DNA of 64,000 bases, taken from Allomeiothermus silvanus DSM 9946. GTDB taxonomy: Bacteria > Deinococcota > Deinococci > Deinococcales > Thermaceae. Location of the stretch: the NCBI RefSeq assembly GCF_000092125.1, contig NC_014212.1:1508001-1572000 (forward strand), in the 5' to 3' direction. The position numbers and the translations under genes were made by a program. This document shows, piece after piece, positions 17,012 through 25,475 of this stretch; position 1 is the stretch's first letter; each line of letters starts with the position of its first letter. The notes under the pieces were generated by a model. The model ran no database searches and was not told the DNA's origin. It was given only the letters and a program-made list of their open reading frames with translations.

Positions 17012-17827
17012 CTACACGTCCCAGTAGTCGTCCGGGTAAGCCAGACCAACAGCCTCCGCGAAGGCTTGCAGTCCCAGGCGGTCCGGGGCCTCGAGCTGAT
17101 AACGGAAATTCCACAAATAGTGCTGCATCAAGGGCTGGGGAACGCCGAGCCGTCGGGCCTCGGCCAGCGAAACGGTCTCCAGATTACCCAGCCCCTTCTG
17201 CCGGGCGGCCCGCAGCTTGCGCACCACCGCAGGTGGGGGGGGTTCGTCCTTGCGGGTGGCCCAGACGGCGAATACGAAGGGCAGCCGGGTACGCTCGTAC
17301 CATTTCATGGAAAGATCCGTGACCTGCACCCCGCCCACCTGCCAGGGCACTTGGTGCACTGACTCAGGCAGGGCCGGGAGCAACCCGGCGTAGGTCTGGA
17401 TGGCTCGGTCCCCGATCAGCAATACGCCGTCATAGCGCTCCAGAAGCTCGAGCCCCCCTGCTTCCGACGTGTATTCTACGCGTAATCCATCGGCCTCGAG
17501 CAGATAGCGCAGCAACCTCACCGAGGTCGCGCTCTCGGTGGTCAGCGCGACCCGTTTGAGCCGGTCCCAGGGAACCTTGTGGAACAGATTCACCGAGTAC
17601 ACCGGCCCCAGATCAGCGACCGAGAAATCCGGCAGGGGTCTGAGCCGGTCGGCGTTCGCTAGGTAAAAATAGGACGAGACCAGCGAGAGGTCCACGCTGC
17701 CCTCGAGCAGCCATTGGTTCAGCTCGGTGGGCACGCCGTAGCGAAACTGTAGCTCCTCGCTCTCCTGCAGAAAGTGGTAAAGCGGCGAGGTGTTGGCGTA
17801 GCGCGGAACCCCTAGCACGTAACTCAT
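17012..17827 (-). CDS. mqnA: MqnA, chorismate dehydratase (futalosine pathway)
   Basis: A 271-aa protein of the periplasmic-binding-protein-like fold used by MqnA, which dehydrates chorismate to 3-enolpyruvyl-benzoate, the first step of the futalosine route to menaquinone. Family landmarks: GVPRYANTSPLYHFL at the N-terminus, the GxVDLSLVSSYFY segment, VALTTESATSVRLLRYLLE, GVLLIGDRAI, and DLSMKWYERTRLPFVFAVWA. It lacks a signal peptide and is cytoplasmic. The gene follows mqnE by 35 nt on the same strand, which supports the pathway assignment. Confidence 0.95.
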   Translation of the reverse strand: MSYVLGVPRYANTSPLYHFLQESEELQFRYGVPTELNQWLLEGSVDLSLVSSYFYLANADRLRPLPDFSVADLGPVYSVNLFHKVPWDRLKRVALTTESATSVRLLRYLLEADGLRVEYTSEAGGLELLERYDGVLLIGDRAIQTYAGLLPALPESVHQVPWQVGGVQVTDLSMKWYERTRLPFVFAVWATRKDEPPPPAVVRKLRAARQKGLGNLETVSLAEARRLGVPQPLMQHYLWNFRYQLEAPDRLGLQAFAEAVGLAYPDDYWDV

Positions 17828-17862
17828 CGACTACCGCTACTTTGGCCTGAGGGGATGGGGGT

Positions 17863-19053
17863 TTAGGCCTTGGCCCCCTGGTTGGCGGATCTCGAGACCT
17901 TCACCTGCTCGCGCTGCAGGGCTGGGGTAGGCTGCGCCCAGACCTTGACCACGTTATATACCGCGTCGCGCTCAATGGGGGTGCGGCCCGCCGCCTGGAT
18001 GAAAGCTGCTAGCGCCTCTTTGCTGAGGCCCTGCGGAGTGGGGCTTCCCGCCGCGTGGACGATGCGCTCTTCGATCAGGGTGCCGTCTACGTCGGTCACA
18101 CCCCAGTCCAGCGAGACCTGGCTCACTTCGGGGGTCAGGGTGGCCCAATACCCCTTGATATGGGGGATGTTGTCGAGGTAGATACGGGCTACGGCCAGGT
18201 TGCGTAAGTCGTCGACCCCGGTGGTGAACTCGTGCTTGCCGAGTTCGGCAGCGAGGCGGTTTCCGTCGGGTTGAAAGGCCAATGGGATAAAGCTCATGAA
18301 GCCCTTTGCTCCTTTGGCCAGCGACTCATCCTGCAACTCGCGCAGGCGATTCATATGGTCAAGCCGCTCCTCCAGGGTCTCGATGTGCCCGTAGAGCATG
18401 GTGGCGTTGGTGGGGATTCCCAGTTCGTGGGCGGTGCGGTGCACCTCCAGCCACCCTTCGGCCTTTACCTTGGCCCGGGCGATCTGGGTGCGTACCCGTT
18501 CGGAGAAGATCTCCGCCCCACCTCCTGGCATCGCATCCAGCCCGGCTTCTTTGAGCGCGGTAAGCACCTCGCGGTAGTTCATCTTGGCGATCTTGCTGAA
18601 GTGGTGGATCTCCGCGGCGGTCCAGGCTTTGACCTGGACACCGGGGAAGTTCTTCTTGAGCGCTGAGACCAGCTCGAGGTAGTAGCTGAAGGGCTTCTTG
18701 GGGTGGTGGCCGGAGGAGATATGGATCTCGGTGAGGCCGGGCTGGTACTTGCTCCGCACCCACTCGATGGCTTCGTCTACTTCCCAGTCCCAGACCCCCT
18801 CCTCGCCGAACTTGCGCTGGAAGGCGCAGAAGGTGCAGCCCACGTAACAGATGTTGGTCTGCGAGAAGCGCAAGGAGTGCACGAAGTAGGTGTCCTGGCC
18901 GTGTTTGCGCTCGCGCACCAGATTCGCCAGGCGCATCAGGCTAGGGATATCCGGGGTGCGGTAGAGCACCATGCCCTCGTCGAAGGAGAGCCGTTCGCCG
19001 GCCTCAACCTTTTCTACGATGGGCAGCAGGGCGGGATCGCGAACCCATTTCAT
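17863..19053 (-). CDS. mqnE: MqnE, aminofutalosine synthase (radical SAM)
   Basis: A 396-aa radical SAM enzyme that joins 3-enolpyruvyl-benzoate to SAM-derived adenosyl to form aminofutalosine. The [4Fe-4S] cysteines are C69, C73 and C76 in NICYVGCTFCAF (CxxxCxxC). GLDAMPGGGAEIF distinguishes MqnE from MqnC (which reads GGGEIL-like at this point). Other landmarks: EIHISSGHHP, VKAWTAAEIHHFSKIAKM, TNATMLYGHIET, FMSFIPLAFQPDGN. With mqnA this gives two consecutive steps of the pathway; mqnB, mqnC and mqnD are not in the window. Confidence 0.95.
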   Translation of the reverse strand: MKWVRDPALLPIVEKVEAGERLSFDEGMVLYRTPDIPSLMRLANLVRERKHGQDTYFVHSLRFSQTNICYVGCTFCAFQRKFGEEGVWDWEVDEAIEWVRSKYQPGLTEIHISSGHHPKKPFSYYLELVSALKKNFPGVQVKAWTAAEIHHFSKIAKMNYREVLTALKEAGLDAMPGGGAEIFSERVRTQIARAKVKAEGWLEVHRTAHELGIPTNATMLYGHIETLEERLDHMNRLRELQDESLAKGAKGFMSFIPLAFQPDGNRLAAELGKHEFTTGVDDLRNLAVARIYLDNIPHIKGYWATLTPEVSQVSLDWGVTDVDGTLIEERIVHAAGSPTPQGLSKEALAAFIQAAGRTPIERDAVYNVVKVWAQPTPALQREQVKVSRSANQGAKA

Positions 19054-19060
19054 CAGCCCA

Positions 19061-19066
19061 ATCCTA
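19061..19066 (-). promoter_or_regulatory. Leaderless-type -10 box (TAGGAT) for mqnE
   Basis: The minus-strand TAGGAT ends 7 nt before the mqnE ATG; no ribosome binding site is seen. Confidence 0.4.
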
Positions 19067-19221
19067 ACACCTGCCTTATGTGAAGCTTGGAACTTGGGCT
19101 ACAGGAAGAACCACGATGGGCCAAGGGCTAAAACACTTGGGTACTAGCCAGCTAAGCAGGTTCGAAGGAATTCGCCCGCGGTATCTAGCTCGTTTGGCCT
19201 TTGAAGGGCTAACGGTAACTT

Positions 19222-20256
19222 TTATGGAATATAGGCCGGGGTTGGAAGGCCGGTTGAGGCCCGCTCGAGCAGGGTTGGCTCGAAGCGGATAGCCCTGGGC
19301 GTACCTCGGTAGCCGTGGATGCGCTCCATCAGCATCCGGGCAGCCTGAGCGCCCATCGCCTCCACCGGCTGGGTGAGGCTCGAGAGCCCCCGGGTGGCCG
19401 TCCAAGGCTGCCCGTCGAAGCCCAACACCCGCACGTCCTGGCCGATACGTAAGCTGTGAGCCTCGGCCTCCTCGAGCACCCCCAACGCGATTAGGTCAGC
19501 CCCGGCGAAGATGTTGTAGGGTGGCTCGGCCTGAGCCATGAAGTGCTGTAGGGCCAGCCGGCCCCCCTCGGCGGAAAAGCGCGTCTTGAACACCTGCCCG
19601 CTCCTCAAGGGCCGCCCGGCCTCGGCAGCAGCGTCGCAAAAGCCCTCGAGCCGCTCGGCGAACACCGTCTGTGAGAGGGCCAGGTCGATCTCCTCCTCGA
19701 CCTTGATGGCATAAAGCCCTCCGGGAAAGCGCGCCAGGTACTCCGCCGCCAGGTGGCCCCCCAACCGGTTATCCATATACACTGAGTCGTAGCGGGGACT
19801 TTTGGCATCTACCAGCACCACCGGACGGTCGGTAGGGAGTTGTCCGCCCGGATATAGCTCCGATAGGTCGAACGAGGCCATAATCAGCCCGTCGGTTTGG
19901 TAGGCCAGGGTGTGGCTTTTGAGATAGCGCTCGAGCCGGCTTTGCGAAAGCAGCGGGAATACCGCCACATCGTAGCGCTCCTCCAGCAGCACCCCCTCAA
20001 TGCCTTCCAGGAGCCGGGTGTAGAACTCGGTTGCCACGAAGGGCAGCATGATCGAGACCGTATAGCTCTTGCCCCCAGCTACCCGCCGGGCGTGGGGGTT
20101 GGGGCTATAGCCCAGGTTTTCCATCGCTGCCAGCACCCTCGAGCGGGTCTCTTCCCGCACCGAAGGATGGTTGTTAAGCACCCGGCTCACCGTACCGATG
20201 CCCACTTCGGCCATACGGGCCACTTCGTGAATGGTGGGCTTGCGTTTATGTACCAC
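19222..20256 (-). CDS. LacI-family transcriptional regulator
   Basis: A 344-aa repressor. The N-terminal HTH reads TIHEVARMAEVGIGTVSRVLNNHPSVREETRSRVLAAMENLGYSPN, with the hinge helix RRVAGGKSYTVSIMLPF. The sugar-binding-protein-like core follows: LLEGIEGVLLEERYDVAVFPL, DGLIMASFDLSE, NIFAGADLIALGVLEEAEAHSLRIGQDVRVLGFDGQPWT, LSSLTQPVEAMGAQAARML. The GTG at 20256 was chosen because it places GGAGG 5 nt upstream and starts the protein three to five residues before the HTH, as usual; a longer frame reaches 20313. No sugar genes are adjacent, so the effector and target are unknown. Autoregulation at an upstream palindrome is possible. Confidence 0.9.
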   Translation of the reverse strand: MVHKRKPTIHEVARMAEVGIGTVSRVLNNHPSVREETRSRVLAAMENLGYSPNPHARRVAGGKSYTVSIMLPFVATEFYTRLLEGIEGVLLEERYDVAVFPLLSQSRLERYLKSHTLAYQTDGLIMASFDLSELYPGGQLPTDRPVVLVDAKSPRYDSVYMDNRLGGHLAAEYLARFPGGLYAIKVEEEIDLALSQTVFAERLEGFCDAAAEAGRPLRSGQVFKTRFSAEGGRLALQHFMAQAEPPYNIFAGADLIALGVLEEAEAHSLRIGQDVRVLGFDGQPWTATRGLSSLTQPVEAMGAQAARMLMERIHGYRGTPRAIRFEPTLLERASTGLPTPAYIP

Positions 20257-20350
20257 CTTGACCTCCGCCCCCTCACAGGGATATACGCTCAGTGGGACCC
20301 TCGGGTTGCACAACGCCTTGGATCTTCCAACGATTTTACCCTAGGCCGCG

Positions 20351-20360
20351 CCCTATAGGG
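20351..20360. promoter_or_regulatory. Palindrome CCCTATAGGG upstream of the LacI-type gene
   Basis: A perfect 10-bp palindrome lies about 95 nt upstream of the chosen start of the LacI-family gene. LacI-family operators are palindromic with a central CG more often than TA, so operator function is a guess. Confidence 0.25.
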
Positions 20361-20554
20361 GCATGGTTTTCAGGCTTTTATCACCACCCTCGGACTAGCC
20401 TCAGTAGAGCTTTGGGATCAGCCGAGAACTTTGGCCACCTTTTGAGATGCAAGTTGACGCAGTCCCTGCGTTAGCAGTGGTTCAGGATCACATCCCGAGC
20501 CCCGCCGCCCTCTTGCGGCTGCGGGAGGCATCTTCTCCCAACACCGTGTCTCGT

Positions 20555-20910
20555 TTAGCGATTCTCTACCTCCCAGTCTCCCCGCCACAGGGCATAGGCG
20601 GTCTCCTCCCGTGGCTCCCCGCCATTCTTGCGTACCACCCTCCGTCGCATCCGCAAGCCCTGCCAGCCGCTCACCGCCTCCGGCAGGGGGAGCCCTTCCA
20701 GGTGCCATATCCCCGAACCTGGTGCTGGATGCTGGCAAAGGCCCACTGGATCAGTTCTTGAGCTTTGCCGGGTTCTCTTTGACGCTGAACAGATACCCCC
20801 CTGGCGGTCGCTAAAGCGAGCCCTCTTTTGCTCCACCACCGAGGCCGCATCCCCCACAGTACCCAGTCCACCCCCAGCCCCAAGACCAGCGCCTCTTCCC
20901 CTCGCCGCAA
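20555..20910 (-). pseudogene. Decayed transposase remnant, ISAs1-like
   Basis: Minus-strand fragments in three frames line up as one broken protein. In order these are DAASVVEQKRARFSDRQGG, then GYLFSVKENPAKLKE, then LIQWAFASIQHQVRGYGTWKG, then LPEAVSGWQGLRMRRRVV followed by RKNGGEPREETAYAL. The order DA...GGYLFSVKENP...W-GL-R---RRVVRKNG-----E-AYAL resembles the second half of ISAs1-family (IS4 superfamily) DDE transposases. Several frameshifts and the lack of a start make it non-functional. Family assignment is from memory of the motif pattern. The rest of the 0.9-kb gap (20314-21245) shows no intact gene; part may be more of the same element. Confidence 0.5.
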
Positions 20911-21245
20911 GGCCTTGAGTACCTCCTGGCCCCAGTAAGGCCTTTTGCAAGGGTTCTGGGTCCTTGCTCAAGGACCAAAAGGGGCGGTAGAGGGTGGCTT
21001 GCCCGGGTAGTTGGCGCTCACCCCGGACGATCCCCTCTTGGGACGGGCTAGCGCCCGTACACCGAGCGGGTACGGATGTGCCGTTTCGAACCCACCACCA
21101 TCAAGCGGATCAGCAGCAGGTCCTGCCAGCGATGCTGGATCTTCAGGTATTCGCGGGCCGCAAAGGAGAGGGAATGGAAGCAGTTTTCATATGGCTTTAT
21201 GATAAAAGCCTGTTATGACGCTAAATCTTTAGAGGGAGAAAGGCC

Positions 21246-21809
21246 TTGGACTTCTTACTGGTGCTAGGAGCTTATCTAATTGGTTCGCTGGTGTTTGGGA
21301 TCATCGCGGGGAGGTTGCGCGGCATTGACTTGGCCAAGCGCGATATGCCTGGGGCTTCGGGGGCATTCCGCCAGTTCGGGGCTATCTGGGGATTTTCTGT
21401 CGCACTGGCCGATATTGCCAAGGGGGTTGGGGTCGGCTACCTGACCCATTTCGCCTCCAGTCCCTGGACCCCGGTGCTGATGGGAGCAGCGCTAGTGGCG
21501 GGACACCTCTGGCCGATCTACTTCCGTTTTCGCGGGGGGGGTGGGATTGCCCCTACCGTAGGGTTTTTCCTGTGGCTTCACCCCGGCTTGACCACGCTGG
21601 GTATCGCCATCGGGTTGGCGGTAGCTGGGATTTACTGGCAGCTTTACTGGCGCAAGCACCGCCGTGGCTGGTATCCGATTCCGGTAGGGGCAGTGGTGGG
21701 CTACATCTTTGGCTTAGTTGTCTTGTGGAATCAGCCGAGCTTTTGGGCCCTCTTGGCCATTAGCGTGTTGGTGGCGGTACGGGGATTGCGCATGGTGCGC
21801 TCCGGATAG
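21246..21809 (+). CDS. Divergent PlsY-like membrane acyltransferase homologue
   Basis: A 187-aa integral membrane protein with five or six hydrophobic segments. Its layout is that of PlsY, which makes lysophosphatidate from acyl phosphate and glycerol-3-phosphate: GAYLIGSLVFGIIAGRLRGIDL (motif 1 region), DIAKGVGVGYL (motif 2), GHLWPIYFRFRGGGGIAPTVG (motif 3). The usual GSGNxGATN is replaced by DMPGASGAF and the GGKG of motif 3 by GGGG, so activity may be changed or lost. The TTG start has a purine-rich AGAGGGAGAAAGG upstream. The ABC-F gene follows 17 nt downstream. A second, canonical plsY elsewhere in the genome would be expected. Confidence 0.75.
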   Translation: MDFLLVLGAYLIGSLVFGIIAGRLRGIDLAKRDMPGASGAFRQFGAIWGFSVALADIAKGVGVGYLTHFASSPWTPVLMGAALVAGHLWPIYFRFRGGGGIAPTVGFFLWLHPGLTTLGIAIGLAVAGIYWQLYWRKHRRGWYPIPVGAVVGYIFGLVVLWNQPSFWALLAISVLVAVRGLRMVRSG

Positions 21810-21813
21810 CGGG

Positions 21814-21819
21814 TACACT
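21814..21819 (+). promoter_or_regulatory. Leaderless-type -10 box (TACACT) for the ABC-F gene
   Basis: TACACT ends 7 nt before the GTG at 21827; no ribosome binding site lies between. Confidence 0.4.
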
Positions 21820-21826
21820 ACTGTTC

Positions 21827-23725
21827 GTGCGGGTGCTCTACGCTGAAAACCTCGAATACCACCTGGGCGGGCGCGACCTGTTGGATAAGGTATCGCTCGA
21901 GCTTCGCCTGGGCAAACGGGTGGCTTTGGTGGGGGCCAACGGGGCAGGGAAAACCACCCTGCTGCGGCTGCTCTCGGGGGAACTCGAGCCCAGCGCGGGC
22001 CGTATACACCGCGCCCAGGATGCCTACTTGGCGCTGCTCCCGCAAGACCCTCAGTACGGGCCGGAGGTGACCATCGCAGCGGTGCTCAAATCCGGGTTTG
22101 AGCGGCTAGAGCGGCTCGAGCGGGAATTGGCCGCGCTCGAGCAGGGTTTGGCCGACCCGGAAATCTACCACCGCTGGGAGGAACTCCACGCCCGCTTCGA
22201 AGCCCTGGGGGGGTACACCCGCCGTTCGCGCTACGAAGCCGTGCTGAAGGGTTTGAACTTTGCCGGGCGAGAAAGGGAGGAGGCCCGGGTGCTGTCGGGC
22301 GGGGAGGCCCGGAGGCTGGCGCTGGGGGCAGTGCTACTCAGCGGGGCCGATGCGCTTCTTTTAGACGAGCCTACCAACCACCTCGATCTGGAGATGCGCG
22401 CGTGGTTGGCCGAATATCTGCGCAGCTATGGCGGGGCTTTGGTATTGGTCTCCCACGACCGGCACTTCCTCGATGCGCTGGCTCGGGAAGTAGCCATGCT
22501 CAAAGAGGGTAAGCTGCGCCTCTACGAGGGAAACTACTCGGCCTTCTGGCAAAAGCGCCGCCTCGAGCGCGAAGAGGAGGAGCGCCGCTACCAAACCTGG
22601 CTGGACGAAGAAAAAAGGCTCAAGGCCATCCTCGAGCAGGCCAAAGCCTGGGCCCACTCCTCCGAGAAGCACGCCATCCGCAAGCTTGCGGTGGAGAAGC
22701 GCTACGAAAAGTTCCTCGAGACCCGGCCCGCACCCCCCGAACGTGACACCAAGGCCTTGGGGATGCGCTTTCCCGCCCTGCCGAGCCCGGAGCGGGTGCT
22801 GGAAGCGCTCTGTCTGGAGAAAAACCTTGCCGGGCGGAGGCTCTTTCGCCTCGAGAGCCTGGTGGTCCGCCGGGGTGAGCGCATCGCCTTGATCGGCCCC
22901 AACGGGGCGGGCAAGACCACCCTGCTCAAGGTGCTGCTGGGCTTGCTCCCCTCGGATGACCCGGCGGGGCGGGTGCGCACCGGTATAGGCATCAAAGTCG
23001 GCTACTACGACCAGCAACTCTCCGGTTTCGACCCCAACCTCACCCTCTACGAAACCCTGTACCGGATGTTGGGAGAAGAGGCCCACGCTGCGCTGGGGGC
23101 CTGGCGATTTCCTTTTGATGCTCAATACAAGAAAGTCGCCCACCTTTCCGGCGGGGAGCGAGCCCGGCTGGCTTTGCTCTCGCTTTCCTTGCAGGAAGCC
23201 AACTTGTTGGTGCTGGATGAGCCCACCAACCACCTCGACCTCGAGACCGTAGAAGCTTTGGAAGAAGCCCTGGGGCGTTACGAGGGAACCTTGATCCTGG
23301 TCTCGCACGATCTATTCTTCCTCGACCGGTTGGCCAGCCGTACCTGGCACTTGCAGGGTGGGGTCTTCACCAACCATCCCGACACACCAAGCGCTTTGCT
23401 GGCCCGCCTTAGGCAACCGACAATGGAGCCACCCGCCTACCGCCGCGAACCTGAGCCACCCAGGGCTAAACCCCTTGAACCAAGCCGGGATAATCCCAGA
23501 AAGATAAAGGGGCGCTGGCACAAGGAACGTGAGCGCGAGAGGCTAGAGGCTTCGATCGGCGAACTCGAGGCCCGCCTCCAGGCCCTCCACCTGCGGGCCA
23601 ACACGCCGGGGCTAGGGCCCCAAGAGTATGCTGAGATCGCCGAGGAGCAAACCCGGCTCGAGTCCGACCTAGAGGCCCAATATGCCCGCTGGGAAGCCGT
23701 GAGCCTGGAGCTGGAAGAGGGCTAA
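21827..23725 (+). CDS. ABC-F family ATPase
   Basis: A 632-aa protein with two ABC domains and no membrane segments, so an ABC-F ribosome-associated or resistance-type ATPase rather than a transporter. The first domain has VGANGAGKTTLLRLLSG, LSGGEARRLALGAVLL and LLLDEPTNHLDLEMRAWL; the second has [33 protein letters not shown] and LVLDEPTNHLDLETVEAL. The inter-domain linker (about 230-310) is charged and helical (LEREEEERRYQTWLDEEKRLKAILEQAKAWAHSSEK), as in the P-site tRNA interaction motif. A C-terminal coiled coil (RERERLEASIGELEARLQALHLRA) resembles Uup. It could be Uup-like, but subfamily assignment needs a tree. Confidence 0.92.
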   Translation: MRVLYAENLEYHLGGRDLLDKVSLELRLGKRVALVGANGAGKTTLLRLLSGELEPSAGRIHRAQDAYLALLPQDPQYGPEVTIAAVLKSGFERLERLERELAALEQGLADPEIYHRWEELHARFEALGGYTRRSRYEAVLKGLNFAGREREEARVLSGGEARRLALGAVLLSGADALLLDEPTNHLDLEMRAWLAEYLRSYGGALVLVSHDRHFLDALAREVAMLKEGKLRLYEGNYSAFWQKRRLEREEEERRYQTWLDEEKRLKAILEQAKAWAHSSEKHAIRKLAVEKRYEKFLETRPAPPERDTKALGMRFPALPSPERVLEALCLEKNLAGRRLFRLESLVVRRGERIALIGPNGAGKTTLLKVLLGLLPSDDPAGRVRTGIGIKVGYYDQQLSGFDPNLTLYETLYRMLGEEAHAALGAWRFPFDAQYKKVAHLSGGERARLALLSLSLQEANLLVLDEPTNHLDLETVEALEEALGRYEGTLILVSHDLFFLDRLASRTWHLQGGVFTNHPDTPSALLARLRQPTMEPPAYRREPEPPRAKPLEPSRDNPRKIKGRWHKERERERLEASIGELEARLQALHLRANTPGLGPQEYAEIAEEQTRLESDLEAQYARWEAVSLELEEG

Positions 23726-23797
23726 GCGCGCTCCATACACCGAAAGACCGTCACCTTTTCCCCACCACGGGGACATTTTCCAGACCTGGCCAAGGGG

Positions 23798-23803
23798 TAT
23801 ACT
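23798..23803 (+). promoter_or_regulatory. Leaderless-type -10 box (TATACT) for the FAH-family gene
   Basis: TATACT ends 6 nt before the ATG at 23810. A weak -35 (TTTTCC) lies 16 nt upstream of it. Confidence 0.55.
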
Positions 23804-23809
23804 CGGGCC

Positions 23810-24553
23810 ATGCTGATCGTGAGATTCAATCAGGGAGGTTGGGGGGTTTTAGAAGGTGAGCACGTGATCGAGACCGATGGCCCGGGGGGTAACCCTACTG
23901 GGCGACAGTTCGAGTTGCCAAGCGTCCGGTTGCGGGCTCCCGCCACCCCCAGCAAGATCGTCTGTGTGGGAAGAAACTACCTCGACCACATCAAGGAGAT
24001 GGGAAACGACAGCGGGGATCTGCCCAAGGAGCCGGGCATCTTTCTCAAAGGGCCCAATACCCTGGCTGACCCCGACGAGGCGGTGCCCTACCCCCACTTC
24101 ACCGAGAACCTGCACTATGAGGGCGAGCTAGCGGTGATCATCGGGCGACGGATGAAGAACGTTTCCGAGTCCGAGGCCCTGGATGGTGTGCTGGGTTATA
24201 CCTGTGCCCTCGATCTCACCGCCCGTGACCGGCAGAAAACCGACCTGCAGTGGGTGCGGGCCAAGTCCGCCGACAAGTTTTTGCCGCTTGGGCCCTGGAT
24301 CGAGACCCGCCTGGACCCCCAGGACACCGTGCTACGCACCTACGTTAACGGGGAGCTGCGCCAGGAAGCCCACACCAGCTTGATGATCTTCCCGGTAGCC
24401 AAGGTACTTGCCTACGTTTCCGAGTTCATGACCCTGGAACCAGGAGATGTGCTCATCACCGGAACCCCCGAAGGGGTAGGGCCCCTCCAGCGGGGGGACC
24501 GAGTGGAGGTGGCGATCGAAGGTGTGGGAACCCTACATACCCGCATCGTGTGA
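23810..24553 (+). CDS. Fumarylacetoacetate hydrolase (FAH) family protein
   Basis: A 247-aa enzyme with the FAH C-terminal fold, which cleaves or tautomerises beta-diketo acids in a Mg-dependent way (fumarylpyruvate, acylpyruvate or oxaloacetate type). Landmarks: [81 protein letters not shown] (the ExE metal ligands), [49 protein letters not shown]. The short N-terminal region is like YcgM/FAHD1. The substrate cannot be fixed from sequence. Confidence 0.93.
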   Translation: MLIVRFNQGGWGVLEGEHVIETDGPGGNPTGRQFELPSVRLRAPATPSKIVCVGRNYLDHIKEMGNDSGDLPKEPGIFLKGPNTLADPDEAVPYPHFTENLHYEGELAVIIGRRMKNVSESEALDGVLGYTCALDLTARDRQKTDLQWVRAKSADKFLPLGPWIETRLDPQDTVLRTYVNGELRQEAHTSLMIFPVAKVLAYVSEFMTLEPGDVLITGTPEGVGPLQRGDRVEVAIEGVGTLHTRIV

Positions 24554-24569
24554 TGCTTGGCCTTACGGG

Positions 24570-24575
24570 TAGAAT
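24570..24575 (+). promoter_or_regulatory. Leaderless-type -10 box (TAGAAT) for the MBL-fold gene
   Basis: TAGAAT ends 6 nt before the ATG at 24582. Confidence 0.5.
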
Positions 24576-24581
24576 CCGGTC

Positions 24582-25475
24582 ATGGTTCAGCTCATCGATC
24601 TGCACTACGGCAGGCCGCGCACCATCGCTTCGTACGTGCTCGAGGGCTCCGATGGCCCGGTGATCATAGAGACCGGCCCGGATTCCTGCTATTCCCGCCT
24701 CGTAGAGGGTTTAGCCCGCCTGGGCTACGATCCCACCGATGTGCAGCACGTATTTGTGACCCATATTCACCTCGACCATGCCGGAGCGGCGTGGCGCTTC
24801 GCCCGGCACGGGGCCAAGATCTATGTGCACCCCCTAGGAGCCCCTCACCTCATCGATCCCAGCAAGCTCTGGGCCAGCGCCACCCGCATCTACGGTGACC
24901 AGACCGAGCCTTTGTGGGGCCGCGCTGAACCGATCGCGCCCGAGCAGGTGGTAGTGCTCGAGGATAGCCAGACGGTAAAGTTTGGCCCGCTCGAGATCCA
25001 AGCCCTCGAGACCCCCGGCCATGCCCCTCACCACTTCGCCTACCGGGTGGGGGACGCGGTGTTTACCGGGGACGTGGGGGGGGTGCGGATCGGGCAGGGG
25101 CCGGTGTTGCCGCCCTGTCCGCCGCCGGATATCCACGTCGAGCGGTGGCAGCAGTCCATCGCCCGCCTCCGCGACCTGAACCCCGCTCGGCTCTACCTTA
25201 CCCACTTTGGCGAGTACACCGACGCACGGGAGCACCTCGACCGGCTCGAGGCCAAGCTGCTGGAGTATGCAGCCTGGATCAAAGACAAGCTGCGGCAGGG
25301 GCTTAGCCAGGAGCAGATGGTTCCCCTTTTCGAGCAGATGCTAAACGGCGACCTCGAGCGCTCCGGGCTCGACGAGGAGGGCCTGGCCGACTACGAGAAG
25401 GCCGACCCGGCCTGGATGAGCGTGGCTGGCCTTTCGCGCTACTGGCAGAAGCACCACCCCGAAGCGCTGCAATGA
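24582..25475 (+). CDS. MBL-fold metallohydrolase
   Basis: A 297-aa metallo-beta-lactamase-fold hydrolase. The metal motif is THIHLDHAGAAW (HxHxDH). Further ligands are H in ETPGHAPHHFAY, D in VFTGDVGGVRIG and H in YLTHFGEYTD. The C-terminal helical extension (LDRLEAKLLEYAAWIKDKLRQGLSQEQMVPLFEQML) resembles single-domain hydrolases of the glyoxalase II-like group that act on thioesters or lactones. The substrate is unknown. Its stop overlaps the purN start (ATGA), so the two are translationally coupled. Confidence 0.9.
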   Translation: MVQLIDLHYGRPRTIASYVLEGSDGPVIIETGPDSCYSRLVEGLARLGYDPTDVQHVFVTHIHLDHAGAAWRFARHGAKIYVHPLGAPHLIDPSKLWASATRIYGDQTEPLWGRAEPIAPEQVVVLEDSQTVKFGPLEIQALETPGHAPHHFAYRVGDAVFTGDVGGVRIGQGPVLPPCPPPDIHVERWQQSIARLRDLNPARLYLTHFGEYTDAREHLDRLEAKLLEYAAWIKDKLRQGLSQEQMVPLFEQMLNGDLERSGLDEEGLADYEKADPAWMSVAGLSRYWQKHHPEALQ

